Shown here in pieces: positions 1 through 8,495 of a DNA stretch of 64,000 nt (its first letter is position 1; each line of letters opens with the position of its first letter). The DNA comes from Vreelandella populi. Lineage in GTDB: Bacteria > Pseudomonadota > Gammaproteobacteria > Pseudomonadales > Halomonadaceae. Where the stretch lies: assembly GCF_003989825.1 (NCBI RefSeq), contig NZ_RZHE01000005.1, positions 1 to 64,000 on the forward strand, written 5' to 3'. Position numbers and translations under genes: made by a program. Below the pieces are notes generated by a model. The model ran no database searches and had not been told where the DNA came from. It saw nothing but the letters and a program-made list of their open reading frames with translations.

Positions 1-2
1 CT

Positions 3-10
3 GCCGTTAA
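3..10 (+). promoter_or_regulatory. sigma-28 (FliA) -10 box of flagellin 1
   Basis: GCCGTTAA matches 7 of 8 positions of the enterobacterial FliA -10 consensus GCCGATAA. The same octamer precedes the other three flagellin genes at the same place. The partner -35 element would lie before base 1, outside the window, so only half of this promoter is visible. Confidence 0.75.
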
Positions 11-20
11 TTATAACAAC

Positions 21-55
21 GGCGGCGTACGCGCCACCAAGCAGGCCATAAGGCC
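21..55 (+). promoter_or_regulatory. Flagellin 1 leader with two stem-loops
   Basis: Downstream of the -10 box the leader can form GGCG/CGCC (24-27 with 32-35, loop TACG, a UNCG-type tetraloop) and then GGCC/GGCC (44-47 with 52-55, loop ATAA). The Shine-Dalgarno GGAG follows at 67-70. The other three flagellin leaders carry equivalents. Folding is inferred from the sequence only. Confidence 0.45.
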
Positions 56-79
56 AGTTAATCTTTGGAGAGCATTTCC

Positions 80-970
80 ATGTCTGTAATCAACACTAAC
101 ATCACTTCCATGATTGGCCAGAACAACCTGCGTTCTTCGCAGAGCATGCTGGCTCAGGCGCAAGAGCGCCTTTCTTCTGGCCTGCGTATCAACAGCGCAT
201 CTGACGATGCTGCCGGCCAAGCCATCGCCAACAAAATGACTGCCCAAATCAAGGGTATGGACCAGGCGAGCCGTAACGCTAGTGATGGTATCTCTCTGGT
301 TCAGACCATGGAAGGCGGTCTTGATCAAGTTAACGATAACCTTCAGCGTATTCGTGAGCTTGCTGTCCAGGGCGCTAACGACACGAACACTGCCGATGAC
401 CGCGCCGCCATTACTACTGAAATCAACGAGCGTCTGGCAGAAATTGACCGTGTTGCGGGTAGCAACAACTTCAACGGTACTAACCTGTTGAACGTTGCCA
501 GTGGTGCTGGTTCAACATTAAATATTCAGGTCGGTTCCAACACTACCGATCAGGACGTTATTACCGTTCAACGAATTGACGCAACTGTGAATGGTCTTGG
601 CCTTGAAACGCAAGCTTCTGGTGCTACTGCTGCTGCAGTAGTTGGGGGAGAGTTTAATGTTGCTGACGCTTCTGGTGGCGCTACTCACGCTGAATTCCAG
701 ACGCTAATTAATGCAGTGGATACTGCTACCAAGTCACTCGACACTAACCGTGCAACGCTGGGTGCTACGCTTAACCGTTTTGACTCAGTAATTGATAACC
801 TGGCTACCACGACCACCAACCTTTCTGAAGCGCGCTCGCGCATCGAAGATGCTGACTATGCGGTAGAAGTATCCAACATGACGCGTGCCAACATTCTTCA
901 GCAGGCGGGTACCTCCATGCTAGCACAGGCTAACCAGACGCCTCAGTCTGTCCTGTCCCTGCTGGGCTAA
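80..970 (+). CDS. fliC: Flagellin, paralog 1 of 4
   Basis: This is a structural subunit of the flagellar filament, exported by the flagellar type III apparatus and polymerised outside the cell. At 296 residues it is short, with conserved N- and C-terminal D0/D1 helices (start MSVINTNITSMIGQNNL, end QANQTPQSVLSLLG) and a small variable middle at about residues 140-210, so the D2/D3 domain is minimal. An upstream in-frame TTG at 65 exists, but the ATG at 80 has GGAG at 67-70 and matches the start of all four paralogs. The gene is the first of four nearly identical units. FliA transcription is supported by the -10 box at 3-10. The Ser/Thr-rich middle is where O-glycosylation would be expected. 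Confidence 0.95.
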   Translation: MSVINTNITSMIGQNNLRSSQSMLAQAQERLSSGLRINSASDDAAGQAIANKMTAQIKGMDQASRNASDGISLVQTMEGGLDQVNDNLQRIRELAVQGANDTNTADDRAAITTEINERLAEIDRVAGSNNFNGTNLLNVASGAGSTLNIQVGSNTTDQDVITVQRIDATVNGLGLETQASGATAAAVVGGEFNVADASGGATHAEFQTLINAVDTATKSLDTNRATLGATLNRFDSVIDNLATTTTNLSEARSRIEDADYAVEVSNMTRANILQQAGTSMLAQANQTPQSVLSLLG

Positions 971-1007
971 TACCTTAGGCAGTAATGTTTTACGAGTGAC
1001 AGTAATG

Positions 1008-1032
1008 ACGGGGCCAATAGGCCCCGTTTTTT
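1008..1032 (+). terminator. Terminator of flagellin 1
   Basis: ACGGGGCC (1008-1015), loop AATA, GGCCCCGT (1020-1027), then a run of T. This is a rho-independent terminator, and almost the same hairpin follows each flagellin gene. Confidence 0.9.
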
Positions 1033-1144
1033 GTTTGGACTTATCATTCTAAATATATTGATCACCTGCAGGGTAGTCATCAGAATTCACAAGCACAGTG
1101 GGCTGCTCATACAGGGCCAGCGATAAAAAAAAACGGGTATTTTT

Positions 1145-1171
1145 TAAAGTAATGACCGCTACTGCCGTTAA
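1145..1171 (+). promoter_or_regulatory. sigma-28 (FliA) promoter of flagellin 2
   Basis: TAAAGTAA (1145-1152), an 11-base spacer, and GCCGTTAA (1164-1171). This agrees with the FliA consensus TAAAGTTT-N11-GCCGATAA, with the exact spacing. Confidence 0.85.
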
Positions 1172-1180
1172 TTATAACAA

Positions 1181-1216
1181 CGGTGAAGCAAGCGCCGCTG
1201 AGCAGGCCGCTAGGCC
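1181..1216 (+). promoter_or_regulatory. Flagellin 2 leader with two stem-loops
   Basis: CGGTG/CGCCG (1181-1185 with 1193-1197) contains a G-U pair where copies 3 and 4 have G-C. GGCC/GGCC follows (1205-1208 with 1213-1216). The ribosome-binding site GAGGAG lies just downstream at about 1228-1233. Confidence 0.45.
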
Positions 1217-1240
1217 AGTTAAATTCTGAGGAGCATTTCC

Positions 1241-2092
1241 ATGTCTGTAATCAACACTAACATCACTTCCATGATTGGCCAGAATAACCTGCGCTCTTCA
1301 CAAAGCATGCTGGCCCAAGCACAAGAGCGTCTCTCTTCCGGCCTGCGTATCAACAGCGCTTCTGACGATGCTGCTGGCCAAGCCATCGCCAATAAAATGA
1401 CTGCCCAGATCAAGGGTATGGACCAGGCGAGCCGTAACGCCAGCGACGGTATCTCCTTGGTTCAAACCATGGAAGGCGGTCTTGACCAGATCAACGACAA
1501 CCTGCAGCGTATTCGTGAGCTAGCGGTACAGGGCGCTAACGACACGAACACTGCAGATGACCGTGCCGCTATTACTACCGAGATCAACGAGCGTATCGCT
1601 GAAATTGATCGTGTCGCGGGTAGTAACAACTTCAACGGTACTAACCTGCTGGCCAGTGGCGCTTCTACTGCACTCAACATTCAGGTGGGTGCTAATACTT
1701 CCGACAACGACGTTATTACAGTCAATACTATTAACGCATCTACTTCTGGCCTGGGCATTAGCGGTTCGGCTGCTGCGTTGTCTGCCAACTCTGGTGCTGA
1801 CGCAACGCATGCTAACTTCCGTACGTTGATTGATGATGTTGATGCTGCCGTTAAAACACTAGATGAGAACCGTGCAACACTGGGTGCTACGCTTAACCGT
1901 TTTGACTCGGTAATCGACAACCTAGCGACAACAACGACCAACCTTTCTGAAGCGCGTTCACGCATCGAAGATGCCGACTACGCAGTCGAAGTGTCCAACA
2001 TGACGCGTGCCAACATTCTTCAGCAGGCGGGTACTTCGATGCTGGCACAGGCCAACCAGACGCCTCAGTCTGTCCTGTCCCTGCTGGGCTAA
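1241..2092 (+). CDS. fliC: Flagellin, paralog 2 of 4
   Basis: Filament flagellin of 283 residues, the shortest of the four. The first 140 or so residues and the last 90 or so are almost identical to the neighbours. The middle (about residues 140-195) is the main difference and is rich in Ser, Thr, Ala and Gly. The ATG at 1241 is preceded by a GAGGAG ribosome-binding site. The gene has its own FliA promoter (1145-1171) and terminator (2128-2150), so it can be expressed independently of its neighbours. Close nucleotide identity at both ends with diversity in the middle suggests duplication followed by gene conversion of the conserved ends. Confidence 0.95.
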   Translation: MSVINTNITSMIGQNNLRSSQSMLAQAQERLSSGLRINSASDDAAGQAIANKMTAQIKGMDQASRNASDGISLVQTMEGGLDQINDNLQRIRELAVQGANDTNTADDRAAITTEINERIAEIDRVAGSNNFNGTNLLASGASTALNIQVGANTSDNDVITVNTINASTSGLGISGSAAALSANSGADATHANFRTLIDDVDAAVKTLDENRATLGATLNRFDSVIDNLATTTTNLSEARSRIEDADYAVEVSNMTRANILQQAGTSMLAQANQTPQSVLSLLG

Positions 2093-2127
2093 TACCTAGG
2101 CAAAAATTTTCTCCAATGAACATAATG

Positions 2128-2150
2128 ACGGGGCCAATAGGCCCCGTTTT
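2128..2150 (+). terminator. Terminator of flagellin 2
   Basis: ACGGGGCC (2128-2135), AATA, GGCCCCGT (2140-2147), then T-rich sequence. It is the same hairpin as after flagellin 1. Confidence 0.9.
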
Positions 2151-2286
2151 CTTATTTAAGCTTGTCACCTGGCATACCGTTTTTCATAGGTAGTAGCCAG
2201 CCTGTATCAGTAGAAGGAGCATCAAGTACAGATAAAAAAGTCATCAGCTTGGTTACTTTTTCTTACACAGAAACAGGCTTATTTTC

Positions 2287-2313
2287 TAAAGAAATGGGCG
2301 AAGCTGCCGTTAA
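2287..2313 (+). promoter_or_regulatory. sigma-28 (FliA) promoter of flagellin 3
   Basis: TAAAGAAA (2287-2294), 11 bases, GCCGTTAA (2306-2313), with the same spacing as the other copies. Confidence 0.85.
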
Positions 2314-2322
2314 TTATAACAA

Positions 2323-2358
2323 CGGCGACGTAAGCGCCGCAGAGCAGGCCACTAGGCC
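2323..2358 (+). promoter_or_regulatory. Flagellin 3 leader with two stem-loops
   Basis: CGGCG/CGCCG (2323-2327 with 2335-2339, 7-base loop) and GGCC/GGCC (2347-2350 with 2355-2358), followed by the AGGGAG ribosome-binding site at 2371-2376. Confidence 0.45.
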
Positions 2359-2382
2359 AGTTAATTTTTGAGGGAGCACTTC

Positions 2383-3240
2383 ATGTCTGTAATTAACACT
2401 AACATCACTTCCATGATTGGCCAGAACAACCTGCGCTCTTCGCAAAGCATGTTGGCTCAGGCGCAAGAGCGCCTTTCTTCTGGCCTGCGTATCAACAGCG
2501 CTTCTGACGATGCTGCCGGCCAAGCCATCGCCAACAAGATGACTGCTCAGATCAAGGGTATGGATCAGGCTAGCCGTAACGCTAGCGACGGTATCTCTCT
2601 GGTTCAGACCATGGAAGGCGGTCTTGATCAAATCAACGATAACCTGCAGCGTATTCGTGAGCTGGCGGTACAGGGTGCCAACGACACCAATACTGCTGAT
2701 GACCGCGCCGCCATTGAAACTGAAATCAACGAGCGTCTGGCAGAGATCGACCGCGTTGCTGGTAGCAACAATTTCAACGGTACTAACCTGCTGAACGTTA
2801 GCGGTGGCGGTACTCTTAACATTCAAGTCGGCGCCAACACCGATTCTGAAGATGTCATCAGCGTTAGCACTATTGATGCAACTGTAAGCGGCCTAGGTCT
2901 GTCTGGCGGTGGCATGTCGGGCTCTACGTTTGCCGCAGGTGCTGCGAGCGGTGCACATGATAACTTCCAAAGCCTGATCAACTCTGTTGATGATGCAGTA
3001 AAATCTCTGGATACCAACCGTGCCACCCTTGGTGCTACGCTGAACCGTTTCGATTCTGTGATCGATAACCTAGCGACCACGACCACCAATCTGTCTGAAG
3101 CGCGCTCACGCATCGAAGATGCTGACTACGCGGTAGAAGTGTCCAACATGACCCGTGCCAACATTCTTCAGCAGGCGGGTACTTCTATGCTGGCACAGGC
3201 GAATCAGACGCCTCAGTCTGTACTGTCTCTGCTGGGCTAA
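2383..3240 (+). CDS. fliC: Flagellin, paralog 3 of 4
   Basis: Filament flagellin of 285 residues with the same conserved N- and C-terminal segments and a Gly/Ser-rich middle (about residues 137-195) different from the other copies. An in-frame TTG at 2368 extends the frame, but the ATG at 2383 follows AGGGAG at 2371-2376 and aligns with the other three starts. The gene has its own FliA promoter at 2287-2313 and its own terminator at 3276-3298. Confidence 0.95.
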   Translation: MSVINTNITSMIGQNNLRSSQSMLAQAQERLSSGLRINSASDDAAGQAIANKMTAQIKGMDQASRNASDGISLVQTMEGGLDQINDNLQRIRELAVQGANDTNTADDRAAIETEINERLAEIDRVAGSNNFNGTNLLNVSGGGTLNIQVGANTDSEDVISVSTIDATVSGLGLSGGGMSGSTFAAGAASGAHDNFQSLINSVDDAVKSLDTNRATLGATLNRFDSVIDNLATTTTNLSEARSRIEDADYAVEVSNMTRANILQQAGTSMLAQANQTPQSVLSLLG

Positions 3241-3275
3241 TACCTTGTAAGGTAATATCGCGATTGAAATTAAGA

Positions 3276-3298
3276 ACGGGGCCACAAGGCCCCGTTTT
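3276..3298 (+). terminator. Terminator of flagellin 3
   Basis: ACGGGGCC (3276-3283), loop ACAA, GGCCCCGT (3288-3295), then TTT. Confidence 0.85.
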
Positions 3299-3345
3299 AT
3301 GTTTAGGTTTGATACCACTTTTTACATAAAATAGGGGAGGAGGGC

Positions 3346-3372
3346 TAAAGAATCGGGACTAATGGCCGTTAA
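3346..3372 (+). promoter_or_regulatory. sigma-28 (FliA) promoter of flagellin 4
   Basis: TAAAGAAT (3346-3353), 11 bases, GCCGTTAA (3365-3372). Confidence 0.85.
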
Positions 3373-3381
3373 TTATAATAA

Positions 3382-3418
3382 CGGCGATGAAAGCGCCGCC
3401 AAGTAGGGCGCAAGGCCC
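3382..3418 (+). promoter_or_regulatory. Flagellin 4 leader with two stem-loops
   Basis: CGGCG/CGCCG (3382-3386 with 3394-3398). The second stem is GGGC/GCCC (3406-3409 with 3415-3418) instead of GGCC/GGCC, so both arms changed together and pairing is kept. AAGGAG follows at about 3428-3433. Confidence 0.45.
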
Positions 3419-3441
3419 ATTAAATCTTAAGGAGCTCTTCC

Positions 3442-4335
3442 ATGTCCGTTATCAACACCAACATTACTTCCATGATCGGCCAGAATAACCTGCGTTCTTC
3501 ACAGAGCATGCTGGCCCAGGCACAAGAGCGCCTCTCTTCTGGCCTGCGTATCAACAGCGCTTCTGACGATGCTGCCGGTCAAGCCATCGCCAACAAGATG
3601 ACTGCCCAGATCAAGGGTATGGAGCAGGCGAGCCGTAACGCTAGCGACGGTATCTCCCTAGTTCAGACCATGGAAGGCGGTCTTGACCAGATCAACGATA
3701 ACCTGCAGCGTATTCGTGAACTGGCAGTACAGGGTGCTAACGATACCAACACGGCTGATGATCGTGCGGCGATTAAAACTGAAATCGACGAGCGCCTGGC
3801 AGAAATTGATCGTGTAGCCGGTAGCAATAACTTCAATGGTACGAACTTGCTGAATGTGGACAGCGGCAGCACCACTGGTGCACTAAATATCCAGGTTGGC
3901 TCCAATACTGAAAGCGAAGACGTGATCAGTGTTTCAAGGATTAATGCCACTACTAGTGGCCTCGGACTAGTGACTGGTTCAAGCGGTTCCCTCACAACAG
4001 CTTCTGGCGCGACCACTCTAACTGGTACTGGTGCTTCAGGTGCGGTGACACACGGCGATTTCCAAAATCTGATCGACGCAGTCGACGCTTCTACTAAAAC
4101 ACTAGATACCAGCCGCGCCACCTTGGGTGCTACGCTAAACCGTTTTGACTCGGTGATTGATAACCTCGCAACAACGAAAACCAACCTTTCTGAAGCGCGC
4201 TCGCGTATTGAAGATGCTGACTACGCAGTGGAAGTATCGAACATGACGCGTGCCAATATTCTTCAGCAAGCGGGTACCTCCATGCTGGCACAGGCGAACC
4301 AGACTCCTCAGTCGGTACTGTCCCTGCTGGGCTAA
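3442..4335 (+). CDS. fliC: Flagellin, paralog 4 of 4
   Basis: Filament flagellin of 297 residues, the longest copy, with a Thr/Ser/Gly-rich middle (about residues 140-210). It is the most diverged of the four. The start codons are spelled differently from the other copies, and it has substitutions such as Glu for Asp in KGMEQAS and Lys for Thr in TTKTN near the C-terminal helix. The start ATG follows AAGGAG at a standard distance. It has its own FliA promoter and terminator. The large glycosyltransferase gene begins about 260 bp downstream. Confidence 0.95.
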   Translation: MSVINTNITSMIGQNNLRSSQSMLAQAQERLSSGLRINSASDDAAGQAIANKMTAQIKGMEQASRNASDGISLVQTMEGGLDQINDNLQRIRELAVQGANDTNTADDRAAIKTEIDERLAEIDRVAGSNNFNGTNLLNVDSGSTTGALNIQVGSNTESEDVISVSRINATTSGLGLVTGSSGSLTTASGATTLTGTGASGAVTHGDFQNLIDAVDASTKTLDTSRATLGATLNRFDSVIDNLATTKTNLSEARSRIEDADYAVEVSNMTRANILQQAGTSMLAQANQTPQSVLSLLG

Positions 4336-4368
4336 TACCTTACCGGTATGCTGATCAAGCAAGTAATG

Positions 4369-4392
4369 ACGGGGCCAATTGGCCCCGTTTTT
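4369..4392 (+). terminator. Terminator of flagellin 4
   Basis: ACGGGGCC (4369-4376), loop AATT, GGCCCCGT (4381-4388), then T run. It is the fourth copy of the flagellin terminator. Confidence 0.9.
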
Positions 4393-4597
4393 GTATAAGT
4401 GGGTAAAACGTTTTGTGAACCAATCACTCACACTTAGTAGCTCTAACCAGCCCGCGCTTAAGCTCTTTTGTTGTTTCTGCTCTTGCCTTCTGCCTATTGC
4501 GGGAAAACCTACGTAAATACGGCTGCATTCCTTCCTTTGGGGCTGACACTAACACAGTAAACTAGGCATATTGCCCTTTTCTCCTGTGAGCCGCTTA

Positions 4598-7500
4598 ATG
4601 GTTAAGAATACCCCCTCGTCTGCCACTCAAAAACGCAAGCCCCGTCTGCTTTGGGCTAACCCTTTTTGTCTGCTGGATACCTCTAGCGGTGCCAGCATGA
4701 CCGTGCGCCAAATGCTTCTGCAACTGGTAGCACAGGGTTATGAGATTCAGGTGCTAGGGGCGACCGTGTTCGATAACCCCAAAGGTATGGGTAAACTAAA
4801 AGAACAGTATCCAGACCTGAGTGCCCATCATCACCAGCTGATCGAAGCCGAAGACGGGCCGCTAACGCACAAGCTGGTAGTGAGCTACAGCCATAACCGT
4901 AATCACTTTACGACGCACGAAGAAGGGCTTTGGTACAGCCAGTATCTCTACATGCTGGACTCCTTTAAACCGGATATAGTCTGGTTCTACGGAGGCCAGA
5001 CGCTCGACATGCTGATTGCTGATGAGGCACGTGATCGTGGCATTCCTGTTGCCTTCTACTTGGCCAACGGAAACTATAAATCGCCTCGCTGGTGCCGAGA
5101 TGTGGATCTAATTCTTACTGACAGCCAAGCTACGGCGGATATGTACCGCAAGGCAATCGGCTTCGTTGCTAAACCAGTGGGCAAGTTTATCGCTCCGGAA
5201 AGCTTTATCGCGGAACATCACGAACGTAAGCGCTTGTTGTTCGTTAACCCCAGCTGGCAAAAAGGCGTTAGTGTATTTGTACAGCTGGCAGAGATATTAG
5301 AGCGGGAAAGGCCCGACATTGAGCTTGAAGTGGTGGAAGCCCGTGCCGACTGGCAGGCGGTACTACGGGAAACCACACGTAATATGGGGCAGCAACGAAG
5401 CTCATTAAGCAACGTAACCATAACGGCCAATACCAGCGACATGCGTGCTCCTTATAGCCGCGCACGAGTATTGGTTGCCCCTAGCCTTTGGTGGGAAAGC
5501 TCTGGGCGTGTACTGGCCGAGGCCATGCTCAATGGAATCCCTGCACTTATTACCAATCGTGGCGGCATGCCTGAAATGGTCGACAACGCGGGCATCGCTT
5601 TTGATTTTCCGGATGCCTGCTATGAAGAACCCTATCAACATCTGCTTAGTGACGAAGAGCTACAGCCGCTAGTTGAGTCTGTAATCCGCCTTTTTGATGA
5701 TGAAGCCTTTTACCAGGAGTATGTGGCTCGCGCCTGGCAGGTGGGAGAAGAGAAACATCACATTGACCGTGCCACGGAACGGTTGCTTGCAGCTCTATCG
5801 CCTTTGGCGCAATTACGTGTTGGTAATAAAGAGTTCGCTATTACCCAGAAAAAGCACCACCGCCAGCGTTTAACTAGCCGAGCAATCAAACCCGAATTCA
5901 AAGTTGATAACTCGCTTCAGCATTTGTTTAATCATCAATCGGTGCATCAGCCAGGCCAGGCGCCACAGGTTAATAAGCTATGGCTGGTCGATGATTTTAC
6001 TTGGCAAATCAAAGGCAAGATCGTGGTGCTCGACAATCGGGCGAGCCTGATCAAAAGTGGTCTGGCAGATCAGATGATTACTACAGGAGCGTTTGGAATC
6101 GTTGCTTTTGATCCCGCCAGCGAAATCAAGGATGCTAAGAAATACGAAGGCAGCGACACTGTCCAGTTATTCCAGCACGCCCTGCTAGGCGATGGAAAAG
6201 CAACAACACTGCACGCCTGTGTTGCCCCTGAGATGACCAGTACGCTAGCACCGTTACCAGCTGAGAAACTGCCTAAACGGCATCACTTGGGTACTCAAGC
6301 TCTGGCTGAACTGCCCATCAGTACCATAGCTTTGGATAGCATTAGCGGTCTGGACAGCCTCGATTGGTTGATTCTGGATGAGCTTAGTGATTCCATGGCG
6401 ATATTGGAGCATGGCAAAAAGTCGCTCGTCGATACGTTATTGATCCAGGCCAGTGTTCCCTTCCAGCTTACCCACGAAAAACAACCCAGCCTTGCCGAGC
6501 TGCAACACTGGGCCAGCCGCAACGGCTTCCGTTTCTACCGCATGCATAACATTCAGCATTACAGCCATTTGCCGGAAAACCTGAATGCCGTGTCACCCTG
6601 CGCTACTGAACAGGAAAGTGCGGATGTACTATTTTTGCCCAGTCATGAGCGTATGGCAGAGCTAAACGATAAAGACAAGACAAGACTTGCCTTTATCATG
6701 AGCACCTGTTTTGGTGCCCATGATATTGCGTTTGAGTTAATGGCTGATGTTAGCCAGGAAAAAGCACTGGAGTTTCTTGAAGGCCAGAAGCTTTTACCGA
6801 AGGCTTCCGCGCCAAAGTCTCAGCTACCACTACCAGCAGGCCCACCGATCCCGCAGGTTGAGCATGTTAAAGGTGAGCCAGTCGTGAGTGTGATCTGTTC
6901 TACGTACAATCATGTAAATTATATAGAAGATGCTATCAAGGGCATTATTGCTCAGAAGACCGATTTTCCTTTTGAATTGATTATCCATGACGATGCATCC
7001 ACGGATGGAACTCAAGAAATAATTAGAAATTACGCGGAGGAATATCCAGAACTCATTCGTCCAATTTTCCAGGAAATAAACCAATATTCACAGAACAAAA
7101 AGCCTATGGATATTTGCTTGCCGTTGACGAAAGGTAAATACGTTGCCATCTGTGAAGGCGATGATTACTGGACAGATCCTAGTAAGCTCAAAGTACAATT
7201 TAAATATATGGAAAACAACCCTAAATGCGTGATTACACATCATAATGCGTTTGTATTTAATGAAAATGGGCTTGTAAGAGATTCTAAACTCCCTGAACAT
7301 ATGATTAAAAGCTTTTCAAAAAATGAGCTGCTTAAAAACAACTGTTTTGTGTTGACGCTTTCGATGATGTTTAGAAAAGTGTTTGATAAGTTTCCTAAAG
7401 AGAAAGGAACCGTTGTCAATGGAGATAATTTTCTTATCTCTATGTTAGGACTCTACGGAGAAAGTGTGTTTATAAAGGATATTAAGCCAGCAGCGTACAG

Positions 7501-7669
7501 ACTCCATGCTGATTCAACGTGGTCTAGTAAGAATGAAAATCAAAAAAGAAAAATACTGAGTAATAGTTTTTATTGGATCGGTAAGTATCATGAAAGAAAG
7601 TCTAGAAAGGAGCTTTCAGACTACTATTTCAAAGAGTCTCGAAATTTCTTGCAAGAGAACGGCAACTAA
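4598..7669 (+). CDS. Two-domain glycosyltransferase (GT4-like plus GT2), likely flagellin glycosylation
   Basis: This cytoplasmic sugar transferase has 1023 residues. Residues ~15-400 form a GT-B fold of the GT4 type, with the donor-site stretch GRVLAEAMLNGIPALITNRG at about 303-322. Residues ~430-740 resemble no family I recognise. Residues ~760-1020 are a GT2 (GT-A) domain, with DDASTDG near 798 and the EGDDYW metal/acceptor motif near 853. A TTG at 4571 extends the frame by nine residues; I prefer the ATG at 4598. The location right after four flagellins suggests it glycosylates flagellin, as the two-domain enzymes of pseudomonad flagellar glycosylation islands do, but no acceptor can be read from sequence. 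From about 6880 to the end the DNA is clearly more AT-rich than the first 2.3 kb, so the GT2 domain looks acquired separately. Confidence 0.8.
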   Translation: MVKNTPSSATQKRKPRLLWANPFCLLDTSSGASMTVRQMLLQLVAQGYEIQVLGATVFDNPKGMGKLKEQYPDLSAHHHQLIEAEDGPLTHKLVVSYSHNRNHFTTHEEGLWYSQYLYMLDSFKPDIVWFYGGQTLDMLIADEARDRGIPVAFYLANGNYKSPRWCRDVDLILTDSQATADMYRKAIGFVAKPVGKFIAPESFIAEHHERKRLLFVNPSWQKGVSVFVQLAEILERERPDIELEVVEARADWQAVLRETTRNMGQQRSSLSNVTITANTSDMRAPYSRARVLVAPSLWWESSGRVLAEAMLNGIPALITNRGGMPEMVDNAGIAFDFPDACYEEPYQHLLSDEELQPLVESVIRLFDDEAFYQEYVARAWQVGEEKHHIDRATERLLAALSPLAQLRVGNKEFAITQKKHHRQRLTSRAIKPEFKVDNSLQHLFNHQSVHQPGQAPQVNKLWLVDDFTWQIKGKIVVLDNRASLIKSGLADQMITTGAFGIVAFDPASEIKDAKKYEGSDTVQLFQHALLGDGKATTLHACVAPEMTSTLAPLPAEKLPKRHHLGTQALAELPISTIALDSISGLDSLDWLILDELSDSMAILEHGKKSLVDTLLIQASVPFQLTHEKQPSLAELQHWASRNGFRFYRMHNIQHYSHLPENLNAVSPCATEQESADVLFLPSHERMAELNDKDKTRLAFIMSTCFGAHDIAFELMADVSQEKALEFLEGQKLLPKASAPKSQLPLPAGPPIPQVEHVKGEPVVSVICSTYNHVNYIEDAIKGIIAQKTDFPFELIIHDDASTDGTQEIIRNYAEEYPELIRPIFQEINQYSQNKKPMDICLPLTKGKYVAICEGDDYWTDPSKLKVQFKYMENNPKCVITHHNAFVFNENGLVRDSKLPEHMIKSFSKNELLKNNCFVLTLSMMFRKVFDKFPKEKGTVVNGDNFLISMLGLYGESVFIKDIKPAAYRLHADSTWSSKNENQKRKILSNSFYWIGKYHERKSRKELSDYYFKESRNFLQENGN

Positions 7670-7676
7670 GGTGACG

Positions 7677-7695
7677 CCCCCAGCTTTGCTGGGGG
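7677..7695. terminator. Hairpin between convergent genes
   Basis: CCCCCAGC (7677-7684), TTT, GCTGGGGG (7688-7695) is a perfect 8-bp stem between the convergent glycosyltransferase and methyltransferase genes. Neither strand has a strong U tract, so termination on either strand is likely but not certain. Confidence 0.5.
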
Positions 7696-7700
7696 AAAGT

Positions 7701-8495
7701 TTAACTAATAGCGCTACTTTTCTTGGCTTCTAAAATAAACAGCGGACGGTTGAGGAATTCGCCCAGGCTATTGTTTCTATCAAGATTTTGATTGTTAGCA
7801 TCACAATATACAATTTTATTGTCAATTATTTCAGGAATGCCAATGTTAATGATATCCCAATTGTTTTGTGTACCTTTAACTAGATAATCTATCATTTCTC
7901 GCTTCTGTCCATTTTCGAATAGACCCATTTCTCGATCGCCTTTCCAGTTGAACCCCAGTTGGAAAACACAGAAATGGGTAATGTTGGCAATGGAGTTAAG
8001 TTGCTCAATGATTTTTGATTTTACTACTGGGATACTGTTTTCAACTCCATAGTCATCACCTAAATGATGTAAAACATTAAGTAACAGTACGATATTGAAA
8101 TGCTCTCCATCAGCTACAGAATTCTCAAAATTATAGTACTCTGAAGTTATACTGATTTTTTCATTCCATTTTAATGCTCTAGAAGCAGCCTGAACAAATT
8201 CGGCGTGTGTTTTGTTACCTTCCACGTAGTTTGCGTTTTTAGCTCCCTCTGCTATTGATTGAAATGTAAAATAACCGGTGTTGCCTCCAATATCCATTAT
8301 TTTCTTATCTTTGAAATGAAGAACACGTTGTATATAGTCAAAACGTTCTTTTTCAAAGCGAGATTTAGTGGTAATTGATTGTTCACTGATAAGGTTTTTT
8401 AAACAGTCAGGTAGAGTCTGATAATTTGAATGCTTGCTGGTCTTTTGATACAGTGCAGTGAGCTTTTCATGTTCATTTAAATAATTAATTGGCAT
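7701..8495 (-). CDS. Class I SAM-dependent methyltransferase
   Basis: The protein has 264 residues. The SAM-binding glycine motif MDIGGNTGYF lies near residues 66-75, and the LLLNVLHHLGDD stretch fits the post-II region of class I methyltransferases. No transmembrane segment is seen. The start is supported by AGGAGG about 7 bases upstream. It overlaps the end of the upstream ATP-grasp gene by 11 bp, so the two are translationally coupled. The cassette context (aminotransferase, ATP-grasp, methyltransferase beside flagellin and glycosyltransferase genes) suggests methylation of a sugar or of its acyl substituent. The substrate is inferred. Base composition is AT-rich, unlike the core genes. 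Confidence 0.7.
   Translation of the reverse strand: MPINYLNEHEKLTALYQKTSKHSNYQTLPDCLKNLISEQSITTKSRFEKERFDYIQRVLHFKDKKIMDIGGNTGYFTFQSIAEGAKNANYVEGNKTHAEFVQAASRALKWNEKISITSEYYNFENSVADGEHFNIVLLLNVLHHLGDDYGVENSIPVVKSKIIEQLNSIANITHFCVFQLGFNWKGDREMGLFENGQKREMIDYLVKGTQNNWDIINIGIPEIIDNKIVYCDANNQNLDRNNSLGEFLNRPLFILEAKKSSAIS

Noticed and set aside
2314..2826. 170-codon minus-strand ORF over flagellin 3 (similar frames over the other copies)
   Set aside because: It recurs only because the flagellin coding sequence is repeated; it has no ribosome-binding site or domain and spans the flagellin promoter.
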